64,000 bases of DNA from Anaerocolumna chitinilytica (GCF_014218355.1 NZ_AP023368.1:1492001-1556000); one strand, 5' to 3'; positions 1-9,239 are shown, counted from the first letter of the stretch. Notes: a model not told the origin generated them from the letters alone. Program-made: numbers and translations.

Positions 1-25
1 GTTTATTCTTAAAGGAGGAAAAATT

Positions 26-1648
26 ATGGGAAAAAGATTTCAAAAATTTGTAGCACTTGCAGCTGTATTTGCAATGGTTACATCATTGGGGGCATGCGGA
101 AAGAATGCGGCTGAAAATAAGGAGGCTGCTCAACCGGTTCAGGAGTCAAAGAATATTGAATTCCCGTTAGCTCAGCCAGAAACCTTATCGATTCTAACAA
201 GTGCAGAAGCTACTTCTACCCAGAATCCGGAGGAGAAAGTCATCTATCAGAGAATTAAGAAGGAAACGAACGTAAATGTAGATTGGACGTGTTATGTTAA
301 GGATCAATTTGTTGATAAGAGAAATTTAGTTCTTGCTAAGGGCAGTAATCTGCCGGACATCATATTAAATGCAGACATGGGCACATTAGATCTGCTGAAG
401 TATGGTTCACAAGGATTAATTGTGCCTGTTGAAGATTTAATTGATAAATATATGCCGAATTTGAAAAAGGTGCTGGATGACAATCCAAGCTATCGTAAAT
501 TAATTACCGCACCGGACGGACATATCTATTCTTTCCCGTGGATTGAGCAGTTGGGAACAGGAAAAGAAGCTATTCAGGCAATAGGTGGTATGCCGTTCAT
601 CAACAAAGCCTGGCTGGATCAATTAGGACTTAAAATGCCGACCACAACAGAAGAATTTGTTAATGTACTTACTGAATTCAAAAATAAGATACCGAATTCT
701 ATCCCTATGTCCTTTCGAATCAATGGCGGCAACGAAGATTTGGGATTTATTTTAGGGGCTTTCGGTTACGGAGATAATCCGGACCATATCATGGTAGATC
801 AAAATAATAAAGTTCTTTATTCAGTAGCGGATGAAGGGTATAAGGAAGGTATTACATGGCTTCATACCTTACAGGAAAAAGGATTAATTGACCCTGAAGC
901 CTATACACAAGATTGGGCGACCTTAGTAGCAAAAGGAAAAGAGGACAGATACGGTGTATATTTCGGATGGGATAATCTTGGTGTTCCGGGAACCGCTGCC
1001 TCCTATGTTCCCATGCCGGCCTTGAAAGGACCAAACGGAGAAGCGAATGCACCCAGACAGAGCGGTACTGCCGAAGGCGGTTTTCAGGCCGGAAGAGCTG
1101 TCATTACAAGCGATTGCAAAAACCTGGAGTTAGCTGCAAAATGGATTGACCTTATGTATGAGCCTCTCCAATCCATACAAAACAACTGGGGAACTTATAG
1201 TGAAGATGGAAAAGATAACATCTTTGTTCTAAAAGATGACGGAACATTATCCCATACACCTCTTGACAGTTTGAAAGTATCACCTTGGGAAGCCAGATGT
1301 GCTCAGATGGTTGGCGGACCTTTGGCTGTATTAAACAGTTATTATGGTAAATATACAACCTGCCCGCCGGATGCCTTAGAAAGAATGGATTTTGTAAAGA
1401 GCTATGTGAAAGATATGAAATACGATATGGTTTATCCCAATGTATTTATGTCACAGGAAGATTCTGAAACTTTAGCACAGTGTGAAACCGGAATTAAGCA
1501 ATATGCGGAACAAAAGAAAGCAGAATGGATCTTAAATGGCGGAGTTGAAAAAGAATGGGATAGCTATCTACAAAAATTAGACCAGCTCGGTTTAAAAAAG
1601 TATCTTGAAATAAAACAGAAATATTTAGATGCATACTTAAGCAAATAA
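26..1648 (+). CDS. ABC transporter sugar-binding lipoprotein
   Basis: Extracytoplasmic solute-binding protein of the family 1/LplA type, 540 aa. An AAAGGAGG site lies 7 nt before the ATG. The N-terminus is a signal peptide ending in a lipobox (LGAC, Cys at about residue 24), so the mature protein should be anchored to the outer face of the membrane. The rest is a typical large sugar-binding fold of about 500 aa. It is followed by a strong hairpin and then by two GH32 enzymes and a fructokinase, so sucrose, fructo-oligosaccharides or levan fragments are the likely ligands. That is inferred from neighbours. Its permeases are expected upstream, outside the window. No ATPase is encoded nearby, as is usual where a shared MsmX-type ATPase serves several importers. 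Confidence 0.85.
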   Translation: MGKRFQKFVALAAVFAMVTSLGACGKNAAENKEAAQPVQESKNIEFPLAQPETLSILTSAEATSTQNPEEKVIYQRIKKETNVNVDWTCYVKDQFVDKRNLVLAKGSNLPDIILNADMGTLDLLKYGSQGLIVPVEDLIDKYMPNLKKVLDDNPSYRKLITAPDGHIYSFPWIEQLGTGKEAIQAIGGMPFINKAWLDQLGLKMPTTTEEFVNVLTEFKNKIPNSIPMSFRINGGNEDLGFILGAFGYGDNPDHIMVDQNNKVLYSVADEGYKEGITWLHTLQEKGLIDPEAYTQDWATLVAKGKEDRYGVYFGWDNLGVPGTAASYVPMPALKGPNGEANAPRQSGTAEGGFQAGRAVITSDCKNLELAAKWIDLMYEPLQSIQNNWGTYSEDGKDNIFVLKDDGTLSHTPLDSLKVSPWEARCAQMVGGPLAVLNSYYGKYTTCPPDALERMDFVKSYVKDMKYDMVYPNVFMSQEDSETLAQCETGIKQYAEQKKAEWILNGGVEKEWDSYLQKLDQLGLKKYLEIKQKYLDAYLSK

Positions 1649-1675
1649 AGAGAGATAAAAAATCTGAAATGATTT

Positions 1676-1736
1676 AAATGGGCTGTTGCAAAATAAAGTC
1701 ATACTCCGCAGGGCTTTATTTTGTAACAGCCCATTT
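1676..1736 (+). terminator. Long hairpin after the sugar-binding gene
   Basis: The arms 1676-1698 and 1714-1736 are complementary over about 23 bp (AAATGGGCTGTTGCAAAATA on the 5' side) around a 15-nt loop. There is no clean T-run. It probably ends or attenuates the upstream message. The GGCTGTTGCAAAAT core recurs in the hairpin at 11309-11400. Confidence 0.6.
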
Positions 1737-1781
1737 ATAGAAAGTAAACAGAAGTATCTAACAAATTAAAGGGGAATGTGA

Positions 1782-3218
1782 ATGAGTGATTTATTAAAAA
1801 AAGCACAAATATATCAAGAAGAGAGGGCAGATAAGGTTCAAGACATACATAGGCCGGAGTTTCATGCCAGTTCACCGGTTGGCTGGATGAATGATCCTAA
1901 TGGCTGGTCACTTTATCGGGAAGAGTATCATCTTTTTTTTCAATATCATCCATATAGTACTCAGTGTGGTACTATGCACTGGGGACATATGAAAACGAAG
2001 GATTTTATTAAGTGGGAGAGAATGCCTGTCGCTCTGGCACCGGATATGAGTTATGACAAAAATGGATGCTTCTCCGGCAGCGCCATTGAAAATAAAGGAG
2101 AACATATCCTTATGTACACAGGAGTATATGAGGATTGCCAAGTACAATGTATAGCAATTGGAGACGGCGTAAATTATACAAAATTAGAACAAAACCCTGT
2201 TATCACCGGACAGATGTTGCCGGAAGGCTGCAGCTCACATGATTTCAGAGATCCAAAGCTTTGGATGAAAGACGGTATATATTATGCCGTTATAGGAAGT
2301 AAAAATCAAGAGAATGATGGTCAGGTTGTTATTTTCAAATCAAAGGATCTAAAAAAATGGGAATATGTAAACAGTCTTGATCAATCAAATAAGCGTTACG
2401 GAGCAATGTGGGAATGCCCTGATTTATTTGAATTGGATGGGCAAGATATACTTATTACATCTCCTCAGTTTATGGAAGCAGAAGAGCTGGAATTTCATAA
2501 TGGTAACGGTACTATATGTGTCATCGGAACAGTGGATGCAAATAGCAGATTAATCAGAAAAAGAATTCATACCATAGATTACGGTTTAGATTTTTATGCA
2601 CCTCAAACTCTGAAAGCTGCTGACGGCAGAAGAATTATGATTGGCTGGATGCAGTCCTGGGATAATTATATTACGCCGGAAGGGTTCGAATGGTCAGGTA
2701 TTATGAGTATTCCCCGGGTACTAAGTTTAAGAAATGACAGGTTGTATCAATATCCTGTAAGGGAAGTAGAAGCCTACAGGCAGAATCAATTTACGAAAAC
2801 TCTTACGGTGGAAGCAGGAAATTCTTACATACAGCTGATAAAGGGAAGACAAATTGATTTAATATTAAAGCTTGAAAAAGCAGAGTGCAGTTACTTTGAA
2901 ATGAAACTTGCCTGCGGAGAAGGAAAGTATACAAATGTGACTTATGAACCTATGGAAGATACTATAACCTTTGACAGGACCTATTCAGGGCTTCATAAAG
3001 ATGTGGTATGTATCAGAAAAATGAAAATTGATTCCTTCCACGATGAAATGGAAATAAGGATATTAATGGATAAGTACACCGTTGAAATGTTTATTGACGA
3101 GGGAAAATATACCATGAGTTCTCTGATTTATACCAATTTAGATTTTGATGGTATTGATTTTATAACAGATGGAAAAGTGCAATTGAATATTGAGAAATAT
3201 GATATTATAGTGCAGTAA
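1782..3218 (+). CDS. GH32 beta-fructofuranosidase, cytoplasmic
   Basis: Glycoside hydrolase family 32, 478 aa, with no signal peptide. It should hydrolyse sucrose or short fructo-oligosaccharides inside the cell. All three GH32 signatures are present: WMNDPNG with nucleophile D38, FRDP at about 155-158 (transition-state stabiliser D157), and WECP with acid/base E211. The C-terminal 150 aa form the usual beta-sandwich. An AAAGGGGAATG site precedes the start. It is followed closely by a second GH32 gene and a fructokinase, so it is probably in one operon with them. With no PTS gene in sight and an ABC binding protein upstream, it more likely acts on unphosphorylated sugar than on sucrose-6-phosphate, although the family name sucrose-6-phosphate hydrolase would also fit. 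Confidence 0.92.
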   Translation: MSDLLKKAQIYQEERADKVQDIHRPEFHASSPVGWMNDPNGWSLYREEYHLFFQYHPYSTQCGTMHWGHMKTKDFIKWERMPVALAPDMSYDKNGCFSGSAIENKGEHILMYTGVYEDCQVQCIAIGDGVNYTKLEQNPVITGQMLPEGCSSHDFRDPKLWMKDGIYYAVIGSKNQENDGQVVIFKSKDLKKWEYVNSLDQSNKRYGAMWECPDLFELDGQDILITSPQFMEAEELEFHNGNGTICVIGTVDANSRLIRKRIHTIDYGLDFYAPQTLKAADGRRIMIGWMQSWDNYITPEGFEWSGIMSIPRVLSLRNDRLYQYPVREVEAYRQNQFTKTLTVEAGNSYIQLIKGRQIDLILKLEKAECSYFEMKLACGEGKYTNVTYEPMEDTITFDRTYSGLHKDVVCIRKMKIDSFHDEMEIRILMDKYTVEMFIDEGKYTMSSLIYTNLDFDGIDFITDGKVQLNIEKYDIIVQ

Positions 3219-3243
3219 TTATGCTGTATGAGGGAGAGGGCTG

Positions 3244-4764
3244 ATGAAAAAGGCAGGCATTTTATTGATAATTGGTTTAGCTTTTATAGCAGCAGGGTGC
3301 ACAAAGATGAATGCAGATAGGATTGTGGCTGATAATAAGGTGAATTCTCCTGAAGGTAAGGAAGAACAGATAGAAGAGGTGTCCATATTTCCGTTACCAG
3401 ATAATGGATTTGTGGGGGATCCTATGCCTTATTATGATGGGGAAAAAATGAATATATTTTTCCTCGATGATCAAAGGACCGGAAGCCAGGGATATCATCC
3501 ATGGGCTCGTTATATTACAACTGATTTTTGTAAATATGAGTTTTTGGGTGATGTCATACCCTATGGGGAAGATATTACAAAGCAGGATATTGCTTTGGGA
3601 ACAGGCTCTGTAGTGAAGGATAAACAGGGATTGTATCATGCCTTCTATACGGGGCACAATGATACATACTCCCCGAAGGAAGCAATTATGCATGCTACCA
3701 GCACAGATCTGCAAAACTGGGACAAGCATGAAAAAGATACTTTTTATGCAGATAAAGAGTATTCCTCCGATGACTTTCGGGATCCTTATGTTTTTTTTAA
3801 CAAAGAAGAACAAAAATATTGGATGCTGGTTACAACAAGAAAAAACAATATGGGTGTGATAGTACTTTATAAATCTGTCGATTTAATCCATTGGAGTAAT
3901 GAAAAGGTACTTTTTGAAAATGATATGGGCTCAGATGCTAATATGGAATGTCCTACGTTAATGGAATGGAAGGGTTACTGGTATCTGACATTTTCAGATC
4001 AATGGCCGGACAGAATCGTTCATTACAGAATTGCGAAATCACCTGAGGGTCCCTTTGAGAAACCGGAAAGGGATTCTTTTGACGGCAGCGGATTTTATGC
4101 GGGAAGGCTGGAAAAAGCAGAGGATAAAATGTATTTAATAGGCTGGAATGCCACCAAGGATGGTCATCAAGATCAAAATAATTATAATTGGGCAGGAAAT
4201 CTGGTAACTCACCAGGTAGTGCAGCAGAAAAATGGTTTACTAAATATAATTCCGGTTCAAAGCGTTACGAAGGCAATGAACCATGATAGGAATGTGATAG
4301 CCTCGTACATATCGGATTCTGTTAAAAAAGAAAACAGGGAACTTCACTTTTCAGGTTTAGGTCATGAATACGCCTCCTTTCCTAAAATAGATAAAAGTAC
4401 TAAGATAACAGGAATTTTAAAATTAAATGACAAGACAAACATCTTTGGATTTGCCTTTAACTTAGGTCTAAATAATATTGGTACATTAAATTTCGTATTG
4501 AATAAGCAAGAGGGTTATGTAGGATTTTTTAATAAACCTACAGATATCCTTTCAGGGGAGGAGCCTCAGTCAAAAGTCAGATATGATTTCAAAGATGGCG
4601 ATGAGGTTGGGTTTACAATCTTAATCGATAATACAGTTGCTGCAATATATTTAAATAATGAAATTGCATTAACTGCAAGGATGTATTCTGCTAATAATGA
4701 ACAGTGGGGTTTTTTCAGTGATAATTCAAATGTGACACTTAAGGATATTAAAGTATACAAATAA
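3244..4764 (+). CDS. GH32-type fructan hydrolase, surface lipoprotein
   Basis: 506 aa with a signal peptide and a lipobox ending at AAGC (Cys about residue 19), so it is exported and lipid-anchored. The five-bladed propeller motifs of clan GH-J are visible. The first is GDPMPYYDG, with the presumed nucleophile at D59, in place of the canonical NDPNG. The second is DFRDP (D180) and the third is MECP (acid/base E235). The C-terminal region from about residue 350 resembles the family beta-sandwich. It probably trims levan, inulin or sucrose outside the cell so the ABC importer can take up products, with the cytoplasmic GH32 finishing the job. Substrate cannot be read from sequence. The gap to the previous gene is only 25 bp. 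Confidence 0.82.
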   Translation: MKKAGILLIIGLAFIAAGCTKMNADRIVADNKVNSPEGKEEQIEEVSIFPLPDNGFVGDPMPYYDGEKMNIFFLDDQRTGSQGYHPWARYITTDFCKYEFLGDVIPYGEDITKQDIALGTGSVVKDKQGLYHAFYTGHNDTYSPKEAIMHATSTDLQNWDKHEKDTFYADKEYSSDDFRDPYVFFNKEEQKYWMLVTTRKNNMGVIVLYKSVDLIHWSNEKVLFENDMGSDANMECPTLMEWKGYWYLTFSDQWPDRIVHYRIAKSPEGPFEKPERDSFDGSGFYAGRLEKAEDKMYLIGWNATKDGHQDQNNYNWAGNLVTHQVVQQKNGLLNIIPVQSVTKAMNHDRNVIASYISDSVKKENRELHFSGLGHEYASFPKIDKSTKITGILKLNDKTNIFGFAFNLGLNNIGTLNFVLNKQEGYVGFFNKPTDILSGEEPQSKVRYDFKDGDEVGFTILIDNTVAAIYLNNEIALTARMYSANNEQWGFFSDNSNVTLKDIKVYK

Positions 4765-4792
4765 TTTCAGACAATAGTAAGGATGAAGAAAG

Positions 4793-5791
4793 ATGAGCAA
4801 ATATATTGATATTGCAGCCTTAGGAGAGTTATTAATTGATTTTACGGAATGTGGAGACAGCGCCCAGGGGAATCCCATCTTGGAAGCAAATCCCGGAGGA
4901 GCACCTTGTAATTTATTGGCGCAGCTAACAAAACTAGGAAATAAAACTGCCTTTATAGGAAAAGTGGGAAACGATAGATTCGGTAAAATGTTAATTGACA
5001 GAGTTTCCGGTTTGGGTATAAATACTACTTGGCTTTATGAAGACAAAGAAGTACCAACTACTTTGGCTTTTGTCCACACCTTATCTGATGGTGACAGAGA
5101 TTTCACCTTTTACCGGAATCCAGGTGCGGATATGATGCTGACGGAAGAAGAAATACCGGAAGATACCATAAAAGGCGCAAGAATTTTTCATTTTGGTACG
5201 CTTTCCATGACTCATGAGGAGAACCGGAAAGCCACAAAAAAAGCATTAAGAATAGCAAAAGAAAGTAATTGCCTGATATCTTTTGATCCAAATTTACGGC
5301 CTCCTCTTTGGGAAAACATGGACATTGCAAAAAAGCAGACAGAATACGGTTTAGAGCAATGTGATATCCTAAAAATTTCGGACAATGAGATACAATGGCT
5401 TACAGATGAAAAAGACTATGATAAAGGTATAGAGATATTACGAAGAAAATATGAAATTCCCTTGATACTTCTGACTATGGGAAGGGATGGAAGCAGAGCA
5501 TATTATAAGGAATTCAGGGTTGAAGAAAAGGCAATTATCCAGGATAGAACAATTGAAACAACTGGTGCCGGCGATACTTTTGGCGGATGTATTCTGCATC
5601 ATATATTACAATGGGGACTTAGGGACTTAACAGAAGATAAGCTAAAAAAAATGCTGACCTTTGCCAATGCAGGGGCATCAATTATTACGACCAGAAAGGG
5701 TGCACTGTCTGTAATGCCCTCGGAAGATGAAATTCAAACTCTGATCAGTAAGAGCTCTTCCCATGAATCTAACAGCTCAATAAAGAGATAG
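4793..5791 (+). CDS. scrK: Fructokinase, PfkB family
   Basis: Carbohydrate kinase of the ribokinase/PfkB family, 332 aa, converting fructose to fructose-6-phosphate with ATP. It shows the N-terminal GGAPCN substrate-binding motif (about 35-40) and the C-terminal TTGAGD anion-hole/catalytic motif with the general base at about D261. Length is normal. It lies 28 bp after the surface GH32 gene and completes the pathway from imported fructoside to glycolysis. The last 10 codons are followed by a terminator and a convergent LacI gene. Other PfkB sugars are possible, but the GH32 context makes fructose by far the likeliest. Confidence 0.9.
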   Translation: MSKYIDIAALGELLIDFTECGDSAQGNPILEANPGGAPCNLLAQLTKLGNKTAFIGKVGNDRFGKMLIDRVSGLGINTTWLYEDKEVPTTLAFVHTLSDGDRDFTFYRNPGADMMLTEEEIPEDTIKGARIFHFGTLSMTHEENRKATKKALRIAKESNCLISFDPNLRPPLWENMDIAKKQTEYGLEQCDILKISDNEIQWLTDEKDYDKGIEILRRKYEIPLILLTMGRDGSRAYYKEFRVEEKAIIQDRTIETTGAGDTFGGCILHHILQWGLRDLTEDKLKKMLTFANAGASIITTRKGALSVMPSEDEIQTLISKSSSHESNSSIKR

Positions 5792-5810
5792 ATTAATAAA
5801 AGTATCTCCT

Positions 5811-5872
5811 ATATCTCCTTGAATTTTAATCCCATTTCCGGAAGGATAAAGAATTGAAATTCAAGGATATTT
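5811..5872 (+). terminator. Terminator of the fructan operon
   Basis: ATATCTCCTTGAATTT (from 5811) pairs with AAATTCAAGGATAT (5857-5870) with one bulged base, and T5 follows. It lies between the convergent fructokinase and LacI genes. Confidence 0.65.
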
Positions 5873-5928
5873 TTAGTTATATTAATGTTAATAAATTCAA
5901 GGATATTTTTAGTTATACTAATGTTAAT
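5857..5928. repeat. 36-bp tandem duplication
   Basis: Two head-to-tail copies of a 36-bp unit (5857-5892 and 5893-5928) differ by one base. Each unit contains the 3' arm and T-tract of the preceding terminator. Confidence 0.85.
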
Positions 5929-5951
5929 AAATTTCAGCCTATTGTATCTGC

Positions 5952-6992
5952 TTATTTCTGTGTGGAAAGCCTGTTAATGATCTGTGTCTGAACATAGACT
6001 GTCCTATAGGATAGTTCCGGATGCTGTATTCTTGATAATAGAATTTCTGCCGCAAAATGCCCCATGGAATCACCGGGGATATTAGCTGTGGTAAGAGGAG
6101 GTTCTATAATTCTCGATTCTGTAGAGTTGTCAAAACCGCATATTCTGATATCATCAGGAATGGTAAGATTCATGGATTTTAAGGCTCTTATAACATCTAT
6201 TGCAATGTAGTCATTTGCACAGACAAAGGCTTCCGGCAAGCATGGCAGTGCTTTTATTTTGGATGCTAATAACTCTAGATTGTAATAGGGCAGATTGTCA
6301 TTCTCTAATATGCAATAATTCTTATAGTTGTCTAAGGATGAATCCTGCATGGCACGGCGGTAACCTTGCCAGCGCTCATAAAAGGAATGACAGTGGAGGT
6401 AATCACCTACAAATCCTATTTTTTGAAAGCCATCTGCAACGAGGGAAAGTGTCATCTGATAAGAGCAGTTACAGTTTTCCATATACATGATATCAGATTT
6501 TAATAATTCACCCTTTGTGTTTGCATAGGTATCGATAAATAAAGTAGGAATCTCCAAATTACATAAAAATTCCGTATATTTTTCATTAAACATTTCAATT
6601 ACAATAATGCCCTTTGTAGACTCATAATTAAAATTAGCAGGAAGCTCACATTGAAACATAAAGTCATCCCGGATAGTGTACATGGATAATCGATATCCCA
6701 GTCCGCTTATATGTTCTTGAAATGTGTGCAATAATGGTGAACTAAAATGAGAAGTGCTTAATACGGAATGGCTGAATAAGGCGATTTCATAGTTTGGCCC
6801 GGGTATTATATTATCAGTAAGGTTTTGATTCAACATTGAAAACTGCTTGTAACCAAGTTCAGCTGCCTTATTAAAAATTTTTAGTTTCGTGTCATTGGAA
6901 ACAGTCCCAGTTCCGTTAATAGCTTTTGAGACTGTATTACGGGAAATATTTAAAGCATCTGCTATATCTTGAACGGTCGCTTTATGCTTCAT
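5952..6992 (-). CDS. LacI-family transcriptional regulator
   Basis: DNA-binding sugar-responsive repressor, 346 aa. The N-terminal helix-turn-helix (about residues 5-30, with TVQDIADALNISRNTVSKAI) is a textbook LacI headpiece. The remaining 280 aa form the periplasmic-binding-protein-like effector domain. An AGGAGG site precedes the ATG. It is convergent with the fructan operon and is the obvious candidate for its control, with fructose or a fructoside as effector (inferred). An imperfect dyad, AATGTAAACATT, lies 55 bp upstream of its start and could be an autoregulatory operator. It does not look like part of the divergent carboxypeptidase gene. Confidence 0.9.
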   Translation of the reverse strand: MKHKATVQDIADALNISRNTVSKAINGTGTVSNDTKLKIFNKAAELGYKQFSMLNQNLTDNIIPGPNYEIALFSHSVLSTSHFSSPLLHTFQEHISGLGYRLSMYTIRDDFMFQCELPANFNYESTKGIIVIEMFNEKYTEFLCNLEIPTLFIDTYANTKGELLKSDIMYMENCNCSYQMTLSLVADGFQKIGFVGDYLHCHSFYERWQGYRRAMQDSSLDNYKNYCILENDNLPYYNLELLASKIKALPCLPEAFVCANDYIAIDVIRALKSMNLTIPDDIRICGFDNSTESRIIEPPLTTANIPGDSMGHFAAEILLSRIQHPELSYRTVYVQTQIINRLSTQK

Positions 6993-7046
6993 AAAAACCT
7001 CCTCTTTCTTTTAATATAATCATATAACATTTTATTACATGTGTCA

Positions 7047-7058
7047 AATGTAAACATT
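7047..7058. promoter_or_regulatory. Candidate LacI-family operator
   Basis: AATGTAAACATT is a short dyad (AATGT-AA-ACATT) in the divergent region between the LacI gene and the carboxypeptidase gene. Its TGTAAAC half-site resembles those of LacI-family operators. I found no second copy at the GH32 genes, so the assignment is tentative. Confidence 0.35.
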
Positions 7059-7189
7059 GATTTATGCAAATGACTTCTAAACTTAAATTAAGTCTTCAAA
7101 ATTTTAGATAATTAATAATTTAAGATATTTTGGTTAATATTAATATTGGTCACAAAAAAATGGGCATAAGCTGCTAACAGGAGCTTGTA

Positions 7190-8227
7190 ATGAAAAAAAA
7201 TATTAACCTTATTATATCCTTATTATGTATTACTGTTTTTGTTCATAACCTTTTCTATGCAGTACCGCTGATAAGCCAGAATCTTTACGGTGTCCAAGCT
7301 GTCTATGCAAAAGCGGATGATACACTGCCTTTAATTTCAGACGGCAGTTCTGTAGATTATATGTCTTATATTCCGGAGATGAAATGCAGCAGACAGGTAG
7401 AAAAAGCCCTGTCCGTAAGAAACCCGGAAATTTCCGTTGATGCCAAAGCGGCTCTTCTGATTGATGCAAAGACCGGAAAGGTTTTGTATCATAAGAATGC
7501 ACTGGAGCCTATCTTTCCGGCCAGTACAGCAAAGATTCTTACAGCGCTGGTTGTACTGGACTGGTGTAAGACCAGCGAGGTGGTGAAGATAGGAAACGAG
7601 GTTAATTTAATCCCGTATGATTCTTCCAGGGCAGGGTTAAGAGCAGGGGATAAGTTAAAAGTCTATAATCTTCTCGAAGCTATGCTGTTACCCTCCGGTA
7701 ATGATGCGGCTTACGCACTGGCGGTTCATGTAGGAAGAAAAGAGCTAAAGGATAATAAAGCGGATGCAATGTCAGCTATCAGAGAATTTACCCGTCTGAT
7801 GAATGATAAAGCCAGAGATTTAGGTGCTGAGAACTCCTGTTTTATATCTCCTGACGGCTATGATGCAATCGGGCAGTACTCCACAGCCTATGATATGGGG
7901 CGTATTGGTTTGCAGGCACTAAAGAGCAAAACGATTACTAAGATAGTAAAGGAAAGAACAACTACGATCAAGATGGCTAACGGAAGGACATTGCCTTTAT
8001 GGAATACCAATGCTCTTATCAACAAGGACAGTGTCTGGTATGAATCCCATGTTATCGGTTTAAAGACCGGTACCACCAGTCTTGCCGGAAGGTGCTTGAT
8101 ATCGGCAGCACAGACTGATAAAGGCTTGGTATTGTCTGTTATTATGAATTCTTCCAGCCAGGGTCGTTGGAATGATTCTCTGAGACTGCTTAAATACGGA
8201 AGAAAAGTTATGAGCACAAACAAATAA
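7190..8227 (+). CDS. D-alanyl-D-alanine carboxypeptidase (PBP5 family)
   Basis: Serine peptidase of family S11, 345 aa, which removes the terminal D-Ala from peptidoglycan stem peptides outside the membrane. An N-terminal hydrophobic segment (about 5-30) serves as signal peptide or anchor. Catalytic motifs are complete: STAK with nucleophile S112 and K115, SGN at 169-171, and KTG at 292-294. The protein ends about 50 aa after KTG, so it lacks the C-terminal domain and amphipathic anchor of full-length PBP5, like the shorter DacF-type enzymes. A strong terminator follows directly, so the gene is probably monocistronic. Confidence 0.92.
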   Translation: MKKNINLIISLLCITVFVHNLFYAVPLISQNLYGVQAVYAKADDTLPLISDGSSVDYMSYIPEMKCSRQVEKALSVRNPEISVDAKAALLIDAKTGKVLYHKNALEPIFPASTAKILTALVVLDWCKTSEVVKIGNEVNLIPYDSSRAGLRAGDKLKVYNLLEAMLLPSGNDAAYALAVHVGRKELKDNKADAMSAIREFTRLMNDKARDLGAENSCFISPDGYDAIGQYSTAYDMGRIGLQALKSKTITKIVKERTTTIKMANGRTLPLWNTNALINKDSVWYESHVIGLKTGTTSLAGRCLISAAQTDKGLVLSVIMNSSSQGRWNDSLRLLKYGRKVMSTNK

Positions 8228-8233
8228 AATCAT

Positions 8234-8277
8234 AAAACTGCCTGGGAGGGTACATGGTGCTTCCCAGGCAGTTTTTT
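8234..8277 (+). terminator. Rho-independent terminator
   Basis: AAAACTGCCTGGGA pairs with TCCCAGGCAGTTTT, followed by a T-run, 7 bp after the carboxypeptidase stop codon. Confidence 0.9.
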
Positions 8278-8397
8278 GGACAGGAATACTGTTTATTATG
8301 TATTTGAAATATTAAATGCATCTGCAGCAGTGGACAAGGAGGCAGGTTGCAGGTATACTTATAAAGATTATTTAAGATTTGAAGAAGAGGGATTTTT

Positions 8398-9201
8398 ATG
8401 AAATATTCCATAAGAGAATTTGCTGAATTGTTAGGAGTAACTGTTGACACCTTACGCTTGTATGAAAAGTATGGAATCATAAACCCGGCAAAAGACAAGA
8501 GAAACGGTTACCGGTGCTTTGATGATTTTGATGCCAGAGACATGTTAATGAGCCGATGGTATCGGAGTCTTGAATTTTCAATGCAGGAAGCGGCTTATTT
8601 AACCAGCAGGGCAGAACCCGAAGATATAATTAGTAAGGTTCAAAGGAAAAGAGCAGAGCTTGATGAGGAGATAAGAAGGAAGATGCTGCTCCTTGAGAAA
8701 CTTACTGATATAACAACAGAATATAGTGAGTTGGACAAAAGAGTGAAGCAATGCAGGCTTAGAAATCTTCCTGGTGTATTTCGTATCAGTCAAACGGAAA
8801 AGAACAGCCTTGTAAAAGATGCTTCACTTGCCGTAATTGTAGAGGAATGGATGAAGTTTCTCCCCTTTGTTTTCTTTTCCTTTCAGATTCCCAAAGGAGA
8901 AATAATAAGCGGTAATAGACATTTTAATTATAACTGGGGACTTGCAGTATATGAAGAAGAGGCGAAAGAGTTGAAGTTAAAAAACCTGGAGAGGATGGAA
9001 TACCTTCCGCCTGTCAGCTGTATATCTTCTCTCATTGTAAGCTCCAGTGATTACATAACCAGTGATTCTATCAGCTTTATGTTTGACTATGTGAAAGCTG
9101 CAGGCTATGAAATAAAAGGTGATATATTTGGTAAAATTGTTTTGTCGGAAAACTCTGTGGCAGAACGGAATACTTATCTGGAAGTAAACATACCAGTGTA
9201 A
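8398..9201 (+). CDS. MerR-family transcriptional regulator
   Basis: 267 aa. The N-terminal winged helix (about residues 2-70) begins YSIREFAELLGVTVDTLRLY, the signature of MerR proteins. A coiled-coil dimerisation helix follows (about 75-120), then a C-terminal domain of about 140 aa that may be a GyrI-like ligand-binding fold (inference from length and position). An AAGAAGAGGG site precedes the ATG. The next promoter downstream (9237-9267) has the elongated spacer and internal dyad typical of MerR targets, so the regulator probably activates the flavinylated reductase gene. The inducer is unknown. Confidence 0.88.
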   Translation: MKYSIREFAELLGVTVDTLRLYEKYGIINPAKDKRNGYRCFDDFDARDMLMSRWYRSLEFSMQEAAYLTSRAEPEDIISKVQRKRAELDEEIRRKMLLLEKLTDITTEYSELDKRVKQCRLRNLPGVFRISQTEKNSLVKDASLAVIVEEWMKFLPFVFFSFQIPKGEIISGNRHFNYNWGLAVYEEEAKELKLKNLERMEYLPPVSCISSLIVSSSDYITSDSISFMFDYVKAAGYEIKGDIFGKIVLSENSVAERNTYLEVNIPV

Positions 9202-9211
9202 ATCACATATT

Positions 9212-9239
9212 CAATAGTTTGTTAAATAACAAACTATTG
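9212..9239. promoter_or_regulatory. Perfect 12-bp inverted repeat overlapping the -35
   Basis: CAATAGTTTGTT and AACAAACTATTG flank a 4-nt loop between the MerR gene and the reductase gene. Its right arm shares TTG with the -35 of the next promoter. It could end the merR transcript or bind a second regulator. Confidence 0.55.

Noticed and set aside
1676..1736. Insertion-sequence end (CTGTTGCAAA resembles IS6-family termini)
   Set aside because: No transposase or second distant terminus is seen; the pair of arms makes a self-contained 61-nt hairpin.
1782..3218. Naming the cytoplasmic GH32 as sucrose-6-phosphate hydrolase
   Set aside because: No sucrose PTS component is encoded here and the adjacent genes are ABC binding protein and fructokinase, so an unphosphorylated substrate is as likely or more so.
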